A stretch of 64,000 nt of DNA from Dendrobium chrysotoxum (GCA_019925795.1 CM034304.1:124001-188000), one strand, 5' to 3'; shown: positions 21,954 to 35,812, counted from the stretch's first letter. The notes: generated by a model not told the origin, from the sequence alone. Numbers and translations: made by a program.

Positions 21954-22333
21954 CCTAAACCTTGAAAACCGTAAACCCTAAATCCTAAACCTTAAACCCC
22001 AAGAAAACCCTAAACCCTAAAACCCTAAAACCCTAAACCCTAACCCCTAAATCCCTAACAACTAAACCCTAAACCATAAACCCTAAACCTTAAACCCTAA
22101 GCCCTAATTCCCCAAAAACCCTAATCCCTAAACCTTAAACCCTAAAAACCCTAAACCCTAAAAACCCTAAATCATAAACCCTAAAACCTAAACCCTAAAC
22201 TCTAAAAAAACCCTAAAAATTAAAAACCTTAAACCCAAAATGTTAAAACCCTAAACCCTAAAACCCTAAAAAAAACTTGAAACCCTAAACCCTAAAAAAC
22301 CCTAAACCTTAAACCCTAAACTTTAAACCCTAA
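21954..22333 (+). repeat. CCCTAAA array, block 2, with target duplications at both ends
   Basis: 380 bp of degenerate repeats between element A and the solo LTR. It begins with CCTAA (21954-21958, right target duplication of A) and ends with CCTAA (22329-22333, left target duplication of the solo LTR). Its order of variants (CCTTGAAAACC.., CTAAGCCCTAATTCC..) matches the start of the block at 23992, so both belong to the same higher-order repeat. Confidence 0.92.
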
Positions 22334-23991
22334 TGTTGCAAATCTAGTTTTGATGATGACAAATATGTTTCCAGTGTGTTTTGCTTGGCTAACCCATTTC
22401 AGGCACAAAAGATCACGAGCAAATCAAGCCAACTCATGATCGGGTCCAAGTGTGTCAAATGTATGATTTTTCTTTTTATTGAGTCAATTGTAATGTAACT
22501 GATCCCCGAGCTAAGTAACCTTGCACACACACACTCAGGGGGAGAGCTTGAGTGAATTAGAGTTTCTGTTCATTTTTTGTTCAGATCGTCCTGGACGATA
22601 TTCACATCGTCCTGGACGATCCAGCAAAAATAGAAATCCTAATTAGGGCGACCAAGTTAAGTGAATCTGATTAAGCAGATCGTCCTGGACGATATTTGGA
22701 TCGTACGGGACGATATGCTCAAATCAAAAATTCTCAGCCGCCAAAACAAGTTAGGCAAGTTTTTATTTTAAGTTATTTGGTCTAATCGTCCCGGACGATA
22801 CGTGTATCGTCCTGGATGATTCAGTACAATCATGCCTAAATTAGTCTGGTAATTAAGGAAATCAATTAATATTTAATTGATACGATCATATCATCCTAGA
22901 CGATCGCAGGATCGTCATGGACGATCATGATCGTCCAGTGCATTTCAGTTGTACGTCCCGAACTGTGTTCAGGATGATTTGGGCACTTTTTGAACTAATC
23001 GTACAGGACGATGTCCCTATCGTCCTGGACGATCAAGTTATTTTTTAGTCGTCCAGCACAGGTTTCTCTTGACGACCCGAACTATCTTCTGGACGATATT
23101 CCTCGATTTGCACTAATCATCCCGGACGATCGCAGGATCGTACGGGACGATATGAACAATTTTTTCTACTGATCGTCCAGAAGAGCCAGATCGTCCAGGC
23201 TGAAACAATTGAATTTGAACTGATCGTACAGGACGATATTCCGATCGTCCTGGACGATCTTGGCCGACCAGTTGAGATTTAGGGCAAATTTTAAGCCCTC
23301 CTATAAAAGAACTTTTTCTTGAAATAAGAAAAATCTTTTGCCACCTTCCTTTCCAGAGAAACCCTAGAGAGAGAGTTTGGGAGAGAGAGAGAGAGAAGAT
23401 CTTGTGATGGGGAGTTAGTGAGTGAATCACTAAGGTTGCTCCAAGCACGGATCAGAGTCGTCTTCTCCGCTCGTCGTCTTTCGTCTAGTTGGTGTTCATC
23501 GTGGGAGGATCATTCGTAAGAAGATCCGGGGTTCTCTGCCCGCTTCAGGTGGAAGCAAAAGGAGTTCGAAGATTCTGTACCTGCTTTAGGAGGAAGCAAA
23601 AGGAGGTCGGCTTCTCTGCCCCACCGTCTAGTGAAAAGGAGGTCTTGTACAGGCTTCTCCGTCTTGCTGTGGGAGGAAAAGGAGAGACACTTTTTGTTTA
23701 GTGCAATACCCGGAGGGGAGGCTCCGGGGAGTGGACGTAGGTCGAGTTGACCGAACCACTATAAAATCTGGTTTGCTTTTCAGATTCAGTTATGCACTTT
23801 ACTTTTTGATAATAACTGCGTGGGTCAATATCTGAGATTGATCTTTTCGTTCTTGTTTAATTATTTTTGCTGCTAAGTATCGAAAAGATTTTTCATTGTT
23901 GTCGTGAAATTTTTAAATAACCAATTCACCCCCCCTCTTGGTTAGCATCGGGACTAGTTCACTAGGGCTTAGCATCCCTATCGAACTTTCA
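22334..23991 (+). mobile_element. Solo LTR of an A-related subfamily
   Basis: A complete TG...CA LTR of 1658 bp with CCTAA on each side (22329-22333 and 23992-23996) and no internal region, the product expected from recombination between the two LTRs of one element. It has the palindromes, TATAAAA at 23302-23308, two CTTC-type hairpin modules, and the GGTCGAGTTGACC palindrome before CACTATAAAA. It differs clearly from the LTRs of A. An empty version of its target survives near 25780 in the next array. Confidence 0.92.
23302..23308 (+). promoter_or_regulatory. LTR TATA box, solo LTR
   Basis: TATAAAA about 45 bp downstream of the last palindrome of this LTR and upstream of the GA-rich leader. 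Confidence 0.6.
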
Positions 23992-26900
23992 CCTAAACCT
24001 TGAAAACCCTAAACCCTAAATCCTAAACCCTAAACCCTAAGAAAACCCTAAACCCTAAAACCCTAAAACCCTAAACTCTAAACCCTAAATCCCTAACAAC
24101 TAAACCCTAAACCATAAACCCTAAACCTTAAACCCTAAACCCTAAGCCCTAATTCCCCAAAAACACTAATCCCTAAACCTTAAAGCCTAAAAACCCTAAA
24201 CCCTAAAAACCCTAAATCGTAAACCCTAAAACCTAAACCCTAAACTCTAAAAAAACCCTAAAAATGAAAAACCTTAAACCCTAAACCCTAAACCCTAAAC
24301 GTTAAAACCCTAAACCCTAAAACCCTAAAAAAACCTGAAACCCTAAACCCTAAACCCTAAAAAACCCTAAACCCTGAAACCCTAACAAATCCTAAACCCT
24401 AAATCGTGAACCCAAAACCCTCAAAACCTAAATAAAAAAAACCCTAAAACCCTAAACGATAAACCCTAAATACCCTAAAAAATACTAAAAAACCCAAAAC
24501 CCAAAATCCTAAACCCTAAACCCTAAAAACCCTAAAATACCCTAAACCCTAAACACTAAACCCTAACAACCCTAAACCCTAAACCATAAACATTAAAAAC
24601 TAAAACACTAAACCCTAAACTAAAAACCACAAACCATTAACCTTAAACTATAAACCGTAAAGCCCTAAACCCTAAAACCCAAAAAAAAACTCTAAAAAAA
24701 TCCTAAACCCTATACCCTAAAAAAACCCAAAACCCTAGAACCCGAAAACCCTAAAAAACCCTAAACCCTAAACCCTAAAACCCTAAACCCTAAACACTAA
24801 TCCCTAAACCATAAAAACCCTTAAAAAAAACCCTAAAACCCTAAACCCTAAACCCTAAAAAAATCCTAAACCCTGAAACCCTAAAGAACCCTAAACCCTA
24901 AACCGTGAACCCTAAACCCTAAAAACCTAAATTAAAAAAACTCTAAACCCCAAACCCTAAAATCCCCCAAAAAAAACTTTAAAATTAAAAAAAAAAACCC
25001 TAAAATCATAAACCCCAAACCCTTAACCCTAAAACCCTAAAAAAACCCGAAACCCTAAGCCTTAAACACTAAACCATAAACTATAAACCCTAAAAACCCT
25101 AAACCCCAAACCCTAAACCGCAAACCATAAACCCTAAAACCTAAACCCTAAACCCTAAACCGTAAAACCCTATGCCTTAAAACCCTAAAAAAACCCTAAA
25201 CCCTACACCTTGAAAACACTAAAACCTAAATCCTAAACCTAAACCCTAAGAAAACCCTAAACCCTAAAACCCTAAAACCAGAAACCCTAAACCCTAAAAC
25301 CTTAACACCTAAACCCTAAACCATAAACCCTAAACACTAAGCCCTAATTCCCTAAAAACCCTAATCCCTAAACCCTAAATGCTAAAAACCCTAAACCCTA
25401 AAACCCTAAATCGTAAACCCTAAACCCTAAACCCTAAACCCTAAAAAAACCCTAAACCCTAAAAAGCTTAAACCCTAAACCCTAAACCCTAAACATTAAA
25501 GCCCTAAACCCTAAAACCATAAAAAAACCTGAAACCCTAAACCCTAAACCCTAAAAAAATCCTAAACCCTGAAACCCTAAAAAACCATAGACCCTAAATC
25601 GTGAATCCTAAACCCTAAAAACCTAAATAAAAAAAACCCTAAAACCCTAAACCATAAACTCAAAAAACCATAAAAAATACTAAAAAACCCAAAAACCTAA
25701 ACCCTAAAAACCCTAAAATACGCTAAACCCTAAAAACCCTAAAAAACCCTAAACCTTAAACCCTAAACTTTAAACCCTAAACCTTGAAACCCCTAAACCC
25801 TAAATCCTAAACCCTAAACCCTAAGAAAACCATAAAGCCTAAAACCTAAAACCCTAAACCCTAAACCCTAAAACCCTAAGAACTAAACCCTAAACCATAA
25901 ACCATAAACCTTAAACCCTAAACCCTAAGCCCTAATTCCCTAAAAACCCTAATCCCTAAACCATAAACCCTAAAAATCTTAAACCATAAAAACCCTAAAT
26001 CGTAAACCCTAAACCCTATAAAAACCTAAACCCTAAAAACCTTAAACCCTAAACCCTAAATGTTAAAACCCTAAACCCTAAAACCCAAAAAAAACCTGAA
26101 ACCCTAAACCCTAAACCCTAAAAAAACCCTAAACCCTAAAACCCTAAAAAACCCTAGACCCTAAATCGTGAACCCTAAACCCTAAAAACCTAAATAAAAA
26201 AAACCCTAAAACCCTAAACCATAAACCTAAAAAACCCTAAAAAATACTAAAAAACCCAAAACCCTAAAAAACCCTAAAATACCCTAAACCCTAAACCCTA
26301 AACACTAAACCCTAAAAACCATAAACCCTATACCATAAACTCTAAAAACTAAAACACTAAACCCTAAACCCAAACCATAAAAAAAACCCTAAACCCTCAA
26401 CCCTAAAATGTAAACCCTAAACCCTAATTCGTAAAGCGTAAAGCCCTAAACCCTAAAACCCAAAAAAACCCTAAACCCTAAATCCTAAAACCCTAAACCC
26501 TAAACACTAATCCCTATATCCTAAAACCCTAAAACCCTAAACCCTAAAATCGTAAAACCCTAAAAACCCTAAAAAAAAAATAAAACCCTAAAAATCCTAA
26601 AAAAATGAACCCTAAAATCCTAAACCCTGAACCCTAAAAATCCTGAAAAACCTAAAAAACCCTAAACCCTAAGCCTAAACCCTAAAACCCCAAAGCAAAG
26701 TACCCCAAAATCCAAAACCCTAAACCATAAACCCTAAAAACTCTAAAAAACTTTAAACCTTAAACCATAAACCCTAAACCATAAAAAACCCTAAACCCTA
26801 AAAACCCTATACCCTATACCCTAAACCCTAAAAAAATCTTAAACCCTAGAAACCATAAATCCTAAATCCTTATCCCTAAATCGTAAAACCTGAAACCCTA

Positions 26901-29900
26901 AAACCCTAAAAAATAACCCTAAACCCTATATCCTAAAAAAACCCAAAACCCTAAAACCATAAAACCCTAAAAAACCCTAAACACTAAATCCTAAAACCCT
27001 AAACCCCAAACCCAATACCCTAAACCCAAAACCCCACCTTAAAAACCCTAAAAAAAACCCTAAAACTCCAAACCATAAACCCTAAACCTTAAACCCTAAA
27101 AACCCTAAAATACCCTAAACCCTAAACCTTAAACCCTAAAAACCCTTAAAAAAACCCTAAAACCCTAAACCTTTAAACTGTTAAACCCTAAAAACCCTAA
27201 AAAACCATAACCCTAAGCCCTAAAGCCTAAAAACCCTAAAAAAAAACCCTAAAACCCTAATCCCTCTAAAAACCCTAAAAAATCTTAAAAATGCTAAATC
27301 CTAAACCCTAAAAACCCCAAAAAACAAACCTTAAAATCTTAAACCCTTAACCTTAAACGCTTAACCCTAAAACTCTAAAAAACTTTAAACCTTAAACCCT
27401 AAATGTTAAACCTTAAACCGTAAACCGTAAAGAAAGCCCTAAACATTAAAAACCTTAAACACTAAACCCTAAACCCTAACCGTAAAAAACCCTAAAAAAC
27501 CTAAATCCTAGACCCTAAAAATCCTAAAATAAAAAAAACCCTAAAACCCTGAACCCTAAACCCTAAACCCTAAAACCCTAAAAAAACCTAAATCCTAAGC
27601 CCTAAACACTAAACCCTAAATTCTCAACCCTAAAAACCCTAAACCCTAAACCCTAAACCATAAACCCTATAACCTAAACCATAAACCTTAAAACCTAATA
27701 CCCTAAACCCTAAAATCCTAAAAAAATCCCTAAACCCTAAACCTTGAAAACCCTAAACCCTAAACCCTAAAACCTAAAAAACCCTAAACCCTAAAACCCT
27801 AAAAAACCCTAAACACTAAAATCCTTAAAAAAAACCCTTAAAACTCTAATTCATAAACCCTAAATCCTGTAAACCCTTAAAAACCCTAAACCCTAAACCC
27901 TAAAAACCCTAAAATAAAAAAAACCCTAAAACCCTAAACCCTAAAACCATAAAAAAACCCTAAATCCTAAACCTAAACCCTAAACCCTAAGCACTAAACC
28001 CTAAACCCTAAACTCTAAACCCTAAAAACCCAAAACCCAAAACCCTAAACCCTAAACCCCAAAACCTAAACCTTAAATCCATAAAAACCCTAAAACCTAA
28101 ACCCTAAACCCTAAGCACTAAAAATCCTAAAAAAATTGTAAAAAACCTAAAAAACTAAACCCTAAAACCTAAACCCTAAAAACCTTAAAAAACCCTAAAA
28201 AACCAAAACCCTAAATTGAAAAAACCTAAAAAAAAACCCTATAACTCTAAACCCTCAACCCTAAAACCCTAATCACTAAACCGTAAACACTTAGCCCTAA
28301 ACGCTAAACCCTAAACCATAAACTCTAAAAAAACCCCAAACCCTAAACCCTAAAAACCCTAAAACCTAAACCCTAAAACCCTAAACCCTAAACCCTACAA
28401 AAACCTTAAACCCTAAACCCTAAACCCAAAATCCTAAACCCTGTAAACCTTTAAAAACCATAAACCCTAAACCCTAAAAACCCTAACATAAAAAAAAATC
28501 TAAAACCCTAAACCCTAAAACCTTAAAAAAACCCTAAACCCTAAACCTAAACATAAACCCTAAGCCCTAAACCCTAAACCCTAAACTCTAAACCTTAAAA
28601 ACCCAAAACCCTAAACCCTAAGCCCTAAACCCAAAAACCTAAACCCTAAATCCCTAAAAACCCTAAACGCCAAAAATCCTACAAAAATCATAAAAACTTT
28701 AAAAAACTAAACCCTAAACACTAAATCTTAAAAACCTTCAAAAACACTAAAAAAACCCAAAACCCCAAACCCAAAAAAAACTAAAAAAAAAAACCCTACA
28801 ACCCTAAACCCTAAAACCCTAACCACTAAACCCTAAACCCTAAAAAAACCCTAAACCCTAAAAACCCTAAACCCTAAACCCTAAACCCTAACAAAACATT
28901 AAACCCTAAACCCTAAACTCTAAACCCTAAAAAACTCTAAACCCAAAAAACCATAAATCCTAAACCCTAAACCCTAAAACGTAAACCCTAATAACTAAAC
29001 CCTAAAATATAAACCCTAAATCTCTAAAAACCCTAAAACCTAAACCTTAAACCCTAAAAATCCTAAAAAACCATAAAAACCCTAAAAAACTAAACTTAAA
29101 CCCTAAACCCAAAAAACCCTAGAAAACCAAAAACCCTAAACCCAAAAAAGCTAAAAAATAAACTCTACAACCCTAATCCCTAAACCCTAAAACCCTAACC
29201 ACTAAACCCTAAACCCTAATCCCTAAACCTAAACCTTAAACCCTAAACCCTAAACCCTAAATCCTAAAAACCCTAACACCTAAACCCTAAACCCTAAAAA
29301 CCCTAAACCCTAAACCCCAAACCCTAAAGGCTAAACCTTAAAAAAAAACCCTAAACCCTAAAAAAGCATAAACCCTAAACCCTAAATCCTAAACCTTAAA
29401 ACCCTAAACCCTAAAATCCCAAAAAAAACCCTGAACCCTAAAACCCAAAAAAAAACCCTAAACCAAAAACCCTTAACCCTAAACCCTAAACCCTAAGAAC
29501 CTAAATTAAAAAAAAAAAAGACTAAAACCTGAAACCATAAACCCTAATAATTCTTAACAACTCAAAAAACCCAAAATCCTAAACCCTAAAAACTCAAAAA
29601 AATACTAAACACTAAACCCTAAGCCCTAAACCATAAAAATCCTAAACCCTAAATCCTAAGCCCTAAAACCCTAAACCCTAAACCCTAATCCCTAAAAAAA
29701 TGTTAAACCCTAAACCCTAAACCCTAAAAAAGCCCTAAACCCTAAAAATCATAAACCATAAACCATAAACCATAAACCCTGATCCCTAAATTGTAAAAAC
29801 CTTAAACCTTAAAACCCTAAAAAAACCCTAAAAAATTCCCCTAAACCCTATATCCTAAAAAAACTCAAAACCCTAAAACCCAAAAATCCTAAAAAACACA

Positions 29901-30723
29901 AAACGCTAAATTCTAAAACTCTAAAACCCAAACCCAAAAAATCATTAAAAGAACCCTCAAACCCTAAACCCTAAACCCTAAACCTTAAACACTAAAAACC
30001 CAAAAAAAACCTAAAATACCCTAAACCCGAAACCTTAAACCCTAAAAACCCTTAAAAAAACCCTAAATCCCTAAACCTTTAAACTGTTAAACTCTAAAAA
30101 CCATAAAAGTCCCTAAACCCTAAACCCTAAAGACTAAAAACCCTAAAAAAAAATAAACCCTAAAATCCAAAACCTTGAACGCTAAAAACCCTAAAAAATA
30201 CTAAAAATACTAAATCCTAAACCCTAAAAACCATAAAAAAAAACCTTAAAACCCTAAACTTTAAACCTTAAACCAAAAACCCTAAAAACTCTAAAAAACA
30301 TTAAACCTTAAACCCTAAACCCTAAACCCTAAACCCTAAACCCGAAATCGTAAAAAAAAAACCCTAATCCTTAAAAACCTTAAACCGTAAACCCTAAACC
30401 CTAAACCGTAAAACCCTAATCCCTAAAAAGCCTAAAAAACCCTAAACCCTAAAAACCATAAAATTAAAAAAAACCCTAAAACCCTAAAAAAACCCTAAAC
30501 CCTAAGCCCTAAATACTGAACCCAAAACTCTAAACCCTAAAAAACCCTAAACCCTAAGCCCTAAACACTAAAACCTAAACTCTAAACCCTAAAAATCCTA
30601 AACCCTAAATCATAAACACTAAAACATAAACCCTAAATAAATAAAATAATAATAAACCTAAATAAACATAAACCCTAAAAAAATAAACACAAAGTTGTAA
30701 AACCTAAACCCATTAAAAAAACC
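23992..30723 (+). repeat. CCCTAAA array, block 3
   Basis: About 6.7 kb of degenerate CCCTAAA repeats, C-rich strand on +, with A runs longer and decay greater towards the right (CCTAAATAAATAAAATAATAATAAACC near 30640). Similar variant strings return near 24000, 25200 and 25790, so higher-order units are present. No gene is seen. Confidence 0.94.
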
Positions 30724-30914
30724 CCTTGGCTGTTCTCGGAGCGTCCCCATGCAACTTTAAGGCAATTTTGTTCTTGATCGTTCGTTCGCGCTTGTTCTGG
30801 TGTGATTTTGTTGATCTTTGGTTTTTGGGAGATTCTTTCTTCCTTGTTATTATTTTTTTTCTTTTATCCACACTGGTTTTTAGTGGGTTGCTGGATTAAA
30901 CCCATATAGGGTTC
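30724..30914 (+). mobile_element. LINE 5' leader, copy 1
   Basis: Unique, non-array sequence starting near CCTTGGCTGTTCTCGGAGCG and running to the ORF1 ATG. It contains T-rich and GTTCG-rich stretches. Plant LINEs have an internal promoter here; no clear box is seen. The left edge is approximate. Confidence 0.6.
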
Positions 30915-31592
30915 ATGGAAATTGACTGTAATCAAGATCCTTCTCAGATCTTTGATAACTTGGATAATGCAGTGGTAGAGGAAATAAAAATAACACAAAA
31001 TCGAACTTCTGATATAGCATCGGGTAATGCTATTAAGAACTCTGTGAGTATGCAATCTAAACCTAATGGTCAAATTAGAATCTCTCATCCTAAATCTTTT
31101 AAAGAAGCTTTATCTGGTTCATTTAGTAAGGATAGTTCGACTTTGAACATTTGTTCCTCATCATTTAATGGTTTACCTGCGATTCTTATTTCTGATGAGG
31201 ATATTTCTAAATTAGTGGAACCCTTCAAATTTGCTCTTGTTAGGAAATTTTCTTTTAAAAGACCTTTTATGGAAGAAATTCATAGCTTTTTTCATAGTCT
31301 AAAACGATCCGGTGCTTTTACGATTAGTTTACTAGATCAGGGACATGTTTTAATTAATTTGACGAATGATGCTGATTATACTAGAATCTTTTTGAGAAGA
31401 TCTTACTATGTTAGAAACTGTCATATGTGGTTACTTAAGTGTTCGCCGAATTTTGATATTAACGCTAAATCTCCTATTTATCCGGTTTGGATTTCTCTTC
31501 CAAACCTTCGCATGCATTTTTATAATCATGTGGTTCTCCAAGCTATTGGGTCTATCTTTGGTAGACCTTTACAGGTCGATCAGGCAACGACT
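30915..31592 (+). pseudogene. LINE ORF1 N-terminal part (DUF4283-like), copy 1, cut by element B
   Basis: ORF1 of plant L1-type LINEs binds the element RNA. From ATG 30915 there are 226 codons up to the insertion point of B, where ...GCA-ACG-ACT meets the B LTR (TATTG..). The C-terminal two thirds of this segment look like a DUF4283 domain (VEPFKFALVRKFSFKRP...HVLINLTNDADYTRIFLRRSYYV...YPVWISLPNLRMHFY). The matching C-terminal part with a CCHC knuckle is at 62946, beyond the second copy of B. No ORF2 (endonuclease/RT) is found in the window. This copy has no internal stop before the break. Confidence 0.82.
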
Positions 31593-33429
31593 TATTGAAA
31601 TCCAAGATCCCGAGCACTTAATTTTGATGGTGACTACTAATACTTACTAAATTTATATGGACTTCCTTTAAGAGTACAAATATTTATCTTTGTCTATGAG
31701 AACTAATATTTTAGGTCAGATACACACTGCTCAAGGTTGCTGGAGACTCAAATTGGGTAGAATAGGATATTGAAAAACTTATAATTTTTATTTTCTTGAG
31801 TCTGCCACAAAAGCATGTATGTAAAAGGAGCAACCACGCACACATACAGAGGGAGATTTATTTTCATGTTAAAATTTTTTTTACTACCTTATCATACTGT
31901 GCGATTTTAAGTCGTATAATACTATGGATCATTAATACTCAGGCTAATGGTTATTTCCAGATGATTAGGTTTTTAACCTAATCATACTGTATGACGGTAA
32001 TCGTACTATACGATGAGGTTCAATTGTAAAACCCTAACCGCCAGAATAAGTTTGGTAAGTTTATAATTTTAATTTTCTAAACTATTCATACTGTACGATC
32101 TAGATCGTACTGTATGATTATTTGAATACTTACCAAAATTATCTCCTGTAATCATAAAATAAAACTTTGGTTTCTTAATTAAATTAGATCATACTATATA
32201 ATATTATTTCATACTGCACAATAGTTAGAGATGATTTCATTCACCCTTTTATATCATACCATACGATAGTTAGAGACAAAACCAAGGTTTTTTGTTCTAT
32301 TCATCCTGGATGATATTTATATCATACTAGACGATAGACTAAAAATGAACTAGTCATACTGTATAAATAGTGCAGTGCTAGATGATAGTCAGAGATGAAT
32401 TTGCTCATCCTAGAGATCGTCCCACAGATCGTCCTGTACAAACAGTTGAAAATAACATGATTGTCCTGTACAGTATATATATCGTGCAGTATGATATTTG
32501 TAGAATTCGAGAATTATTCGTCTGTGTATGTACTGGATGAAGCTGTATTTGAACAGATCATACTGTACGATTTTATATCGTACTATATGAACAAAGATAA
32601 AAAAGTTGAAATTTTTAGGGTTTTCAGAAGCCTGATTTAAAAAGAACTTTAATGTTTTCAATAGAGGGTTGTTGGTCTGTCTTCTTGCTGTGAGAGACAT
32701 TGAGATAGGAAGGGACTCTTGAGAGAGAAGTTTTCTTTGGAGAGATCTAGGGCTTGTGAAAGGAAGGTGAAGGTGAGCTTGAGCGTGAGGGAGAAGGAGT
32801 GCGAGGGGATCACACGGTGGCTCAAAGCTAGCTGCATGCTTTGCTCCTCATATGGCTTTGGGGAGTCTTCGGAAAGTTCTCTAGGGAAGAGAGGCTTCAA
32901 GATCAACATCATCAAGATACTCTGCCGTCTCCACGAGGGAGAAAAAGGAGAAGGTCCGCTGCCATCACCAGGAGGGTGACATAACGTTTGGTATTTCGCC
33001 GCACCGCGAAAGGTGAAAGTGAGTCTTGTAAAGGCTTCTCCGCCTTGCTGTGGGAGCAAAAGGAGAGTCAACTTTTAGAAGTACAAATCCTAGAGTGGTG
33101 GACTCCGAGGAGTGGATGTAGGTCAAGTGACCGAACCACTATAAAAATCTCTGGTGTATTTTTTCCATTTTTTTATCGCTCTTTACTTTTCACCCATTTT
33201 ATTTTCTATTTTTAATTATTTTATGAAAAGTTTGATCTTGATCTTATTTTATGAAATTTGCAATTGTATCACCAATATCATTATTGTGAACGAACTACTA
33301 GCTTCCGCACTCTACTTATTAAATTGCTATTTAAAAAAAATACCAAAAACATTAGAACTCCTATTTTGGTTTAAACTTTTAAAATACGAATTCACCCCCC
33401 CCCCCCTCTTGGCGCATCTCGAACTTTCA
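31593..33429 (+). mobile_element. 5' LTR of element B, copy 1
   Basis: 1837 bp. The start is decayed (TATTGAAATCC where the 3' LTR of copy 2 has TGTCAAAATCC); the end is GAACTTTCA before the PBS. It holds B-type palindromes related to ATCGTACTGTACGAT (about 31890-32600), TTTAAAAA near 32637, leader hairpins (about 32925-33065), and a 12-C run before CTCTTGG. Its first 800 bp differ from A-type LTRs; its leader and 3' end are similar. Confidence 0.88.
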
Positions 33430-33431
33430 AG

Positions 33432-33443
33432 TGGTATCAGAGC
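33432..33443 (+). other. Primer-binding site, B copy 1
   Basis: TGGTATCAGAGC, 2 bases after the LTR end, as in A and C. Confidence 0.93.
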
Positions 33444-33488
33444 GGGGTTTTAAAATAGTGTTTTAGAAAACCTAGAAACGTAAGTTCC

Positions 33489-35306
33489 ATGGCTCAATTT
33501 GGAAACCGTAACACTGACGAGGGTTATTCTATAACCTGTCCACCTTTATTTGACAATATACCATTTGATTTCTGGAAAATATGCATGTCTACATTTTTAC
33601 AGTCTCAAGACTATCGCATGTGGATATTGGTTCAAGAAGGTTATTCTGCACCATTTCGTATGTTGAATGGAGTTAAAACTGAATTAGCTTTTAATGAATG
33701 GAGCAATGAGGATAGAGAATTTGCACAGTTAAACACTAAATGCTTAAATTGTTTCTTTTGTGTATTAAAATCAGAATATTATATGAGAGTGTCTACCTAT
33801 ATTACTAGTAAGCAAATTTGGGACAAATTGTGTATCACATACGAAGGAACTAGTGAGGTCAAATAATCTAGGCTGAACATACTACTACAAGATTATGAAC
33901 TATTTCGCATGAAACCTAGTGAAACCATCTCTAAAATGTACACTAGATTCACTCAGATAGTGACATCTTTGCATGCTTTAGGGAGAGAGTTGTCTAACTC
34001 GGAGAAAGTGAACAAAATATTGTGATGTTTGCCTAGTTCGTATGATGCAAAAATTACTGTAATAACTGAGTCGAAAGACCTAATTTTTTATTTAATTGAT
34101 AACTTTCTTGGGTCACTCATTGCCTACGAGCAAGGAGTGAATCAACAACAAAGTGATGCAGGTGAAAAGAAGAAGGAGCGAACGCTGGCCTTAAAAGTGA
34201 GCAATTCTGAAAGTGACAGCTCTGCAACGGAGGAAGATGACGACATAGCCTTAATGACTCATCAGTTTAAGAATTTTTTGAAACGAAAGCAACATCGTCA
34301 TCAAAGTAATTGGAGCAAAGGGAAAAGCTCAAAGAATACAAAAGTTGCATCTAACATAATTTACTTTGCGTGCAGAAAACCTGGTTATCTCAGAGCTGAT
34401 TTCCCCAACGTTAAGACTCAACAAACCAAAGAAAAGGGCGAGGAAAGGTGAAAGTTCAGGAAGGGCAAGTCTAAGACACAAAAAACATTTTGGGCTGACT
34501 CTGCCTTAGAATCATCAGAAGAAGAAGCAGAGGAGGAGGTAACAAATTTATGTCTGATGGCTAATAATAATCTTGATCAAACAGATCAAGATGAGGTATG
34601 TCAACTTTCTTATGATGAGCTATTGATTATTTCTGAAAAAATTTATGACTCGTTTAAAAAGTTAAAGAAAAAGCATGTTAGTCTTAACACTGACTTTAGT
34701 ACTTTATAAAAGAAGCATGCTAGTGTAGTTAAAGATTTTTCTGACTTGGATAGAGATCACATGTCCCTACTTGATGAATATGATGCATTAAACAAGAAGC
34801 ATATTGAGTTAACCACTGCACACGATACCTTGAAATCATCACATATTGAACTAGATAATGCATTTAAGGAACTAGAAGAACTTATAGATGAATTAGATAA
34901 AAGTGAGCATACATTGAGATTTGAATTTGCAAGCCTTAAGAAAGAGAATAAATTTTTAAATGAAAAACTTCATGGATTTGAAAATAATAAAACACCTCCC
35001 ATATTTGCTGACTTTTTTCAGCCTCCACCATGTGAACCATCTCAATCAAAACTAGTACAACATGCATCATCCAAATTCAGAAATAGGCACTACCACCCCC
35101 ATGGATTAGTGAACCTATTTCCTGGTGTTAGGTGTTATTCTTGTGGCTTGCTAGGTCACATAGCCCACACGTACATAATTCACCATATGACACATCTAGT
35201 GTGGAGACCTAAGCTGTATTCATCACAGCATAACATGCATACATTTCATCCATATAAGCATAAGGTGGAACCCAAACTCACTTGGGTTCATAAAACTAAC
35301 CTCTGA
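33489..35306 (+). pseudogene. gag: gag of element B, copy 1, with four in-frame stops
   Basis: One frame of about 605 codons from ATG 33489 to TGA 35304-35306, homologous to the A and C Gags throughout: FDFWKICMSTFL, a CCHC knuckle region decayed to FACRKPGYLRADF, an acidic/serine stretch, a long coiled coil (about 34560-34990) and a second knuckle CYSCGLLGHIAHTY whose last Cys is lost. Stops: TAA 33864-33866 (where A has CAA), TGA 34023-34025, TGA 34449-34451 and TAA near 34707. No frameshift is seen. The same four stops are in copy 2, so they predate the segmental duplication. Confidence 0.9.
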
Positions 35307-35318
35307 TTGAAATTGTAG

Positions 35319-35806
35319 GGATGCTCTCACAAAAGACCTAGTGAGAGCATGTGGTACCTGGATAGTGGCTGCTCGAGACACATGATGGGAGACTTGAAGC
35401 TGTTCTTGACACTAGAGGCTAGGTCAGGAGGAAAGGTAACTTTGGGAGACAACACCACCAGAAAAGTGGTGGGCTCAGGTATCATTGGAAACTTTAAGAA
35501 TTTGGTAATATAAAATGTACTTTTAGTTGATGGTTTAAAACATAACCTTTTAAGTACTAGTCAACTATATGACAAGGGCTTTGACATTAAGTTTCTTTCT
35601 AATAAATGTGCGATTAGCTTAAATGGTATACTTCTGTTAGAAGAAAAATGCATAAACAATATCTATATGTTAGACTTAAACTGCATTGAAAATTCAAACT
35701 CTTTATGTCTCAAAATAATAGCTGATGACTCTTGCCTATGGCATAGGAGACTATGTCATGCTAGTATGAAAACTCTTTAGAACATCACTAAAAAAATCTA
35801 ATTTAG
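35319..35806 (+). pseudogene. pol: pol remnant (protease and start of integrase), B copy 1
   Basis: Opens after TAG 35316-35318. It has the protease motif WYLDSGCSRHM and runs to the integrase zinc ligands in LWHRRLCHASMKTL, where TAG follows. An extra TAA near 35512 (copy 2 has GAA) arose after the duplication. Integrase core and reverse transcriptase are absent. Confidence 0.87.
35321..35350 (+). other. Stem-loop at the gag-pol junction, B copy 1
   Basis: ATGCTCTCAC (35321-35330) and GTGAGAGCAT (35341-35350) pair over 10 bp with a 10-base loop, 14 bases after the gag stop. TAG at 35316-35318 precedes it. Confidence 0.75.
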
Positions 35807-35812
35807 CACTCA

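Noticed and set aside
30864..31088. Minus-strand frame at the LINE start, also at 44068
   Set aside because: It is present twice only because of the segmental duplication, and it is antisense to ORF1.
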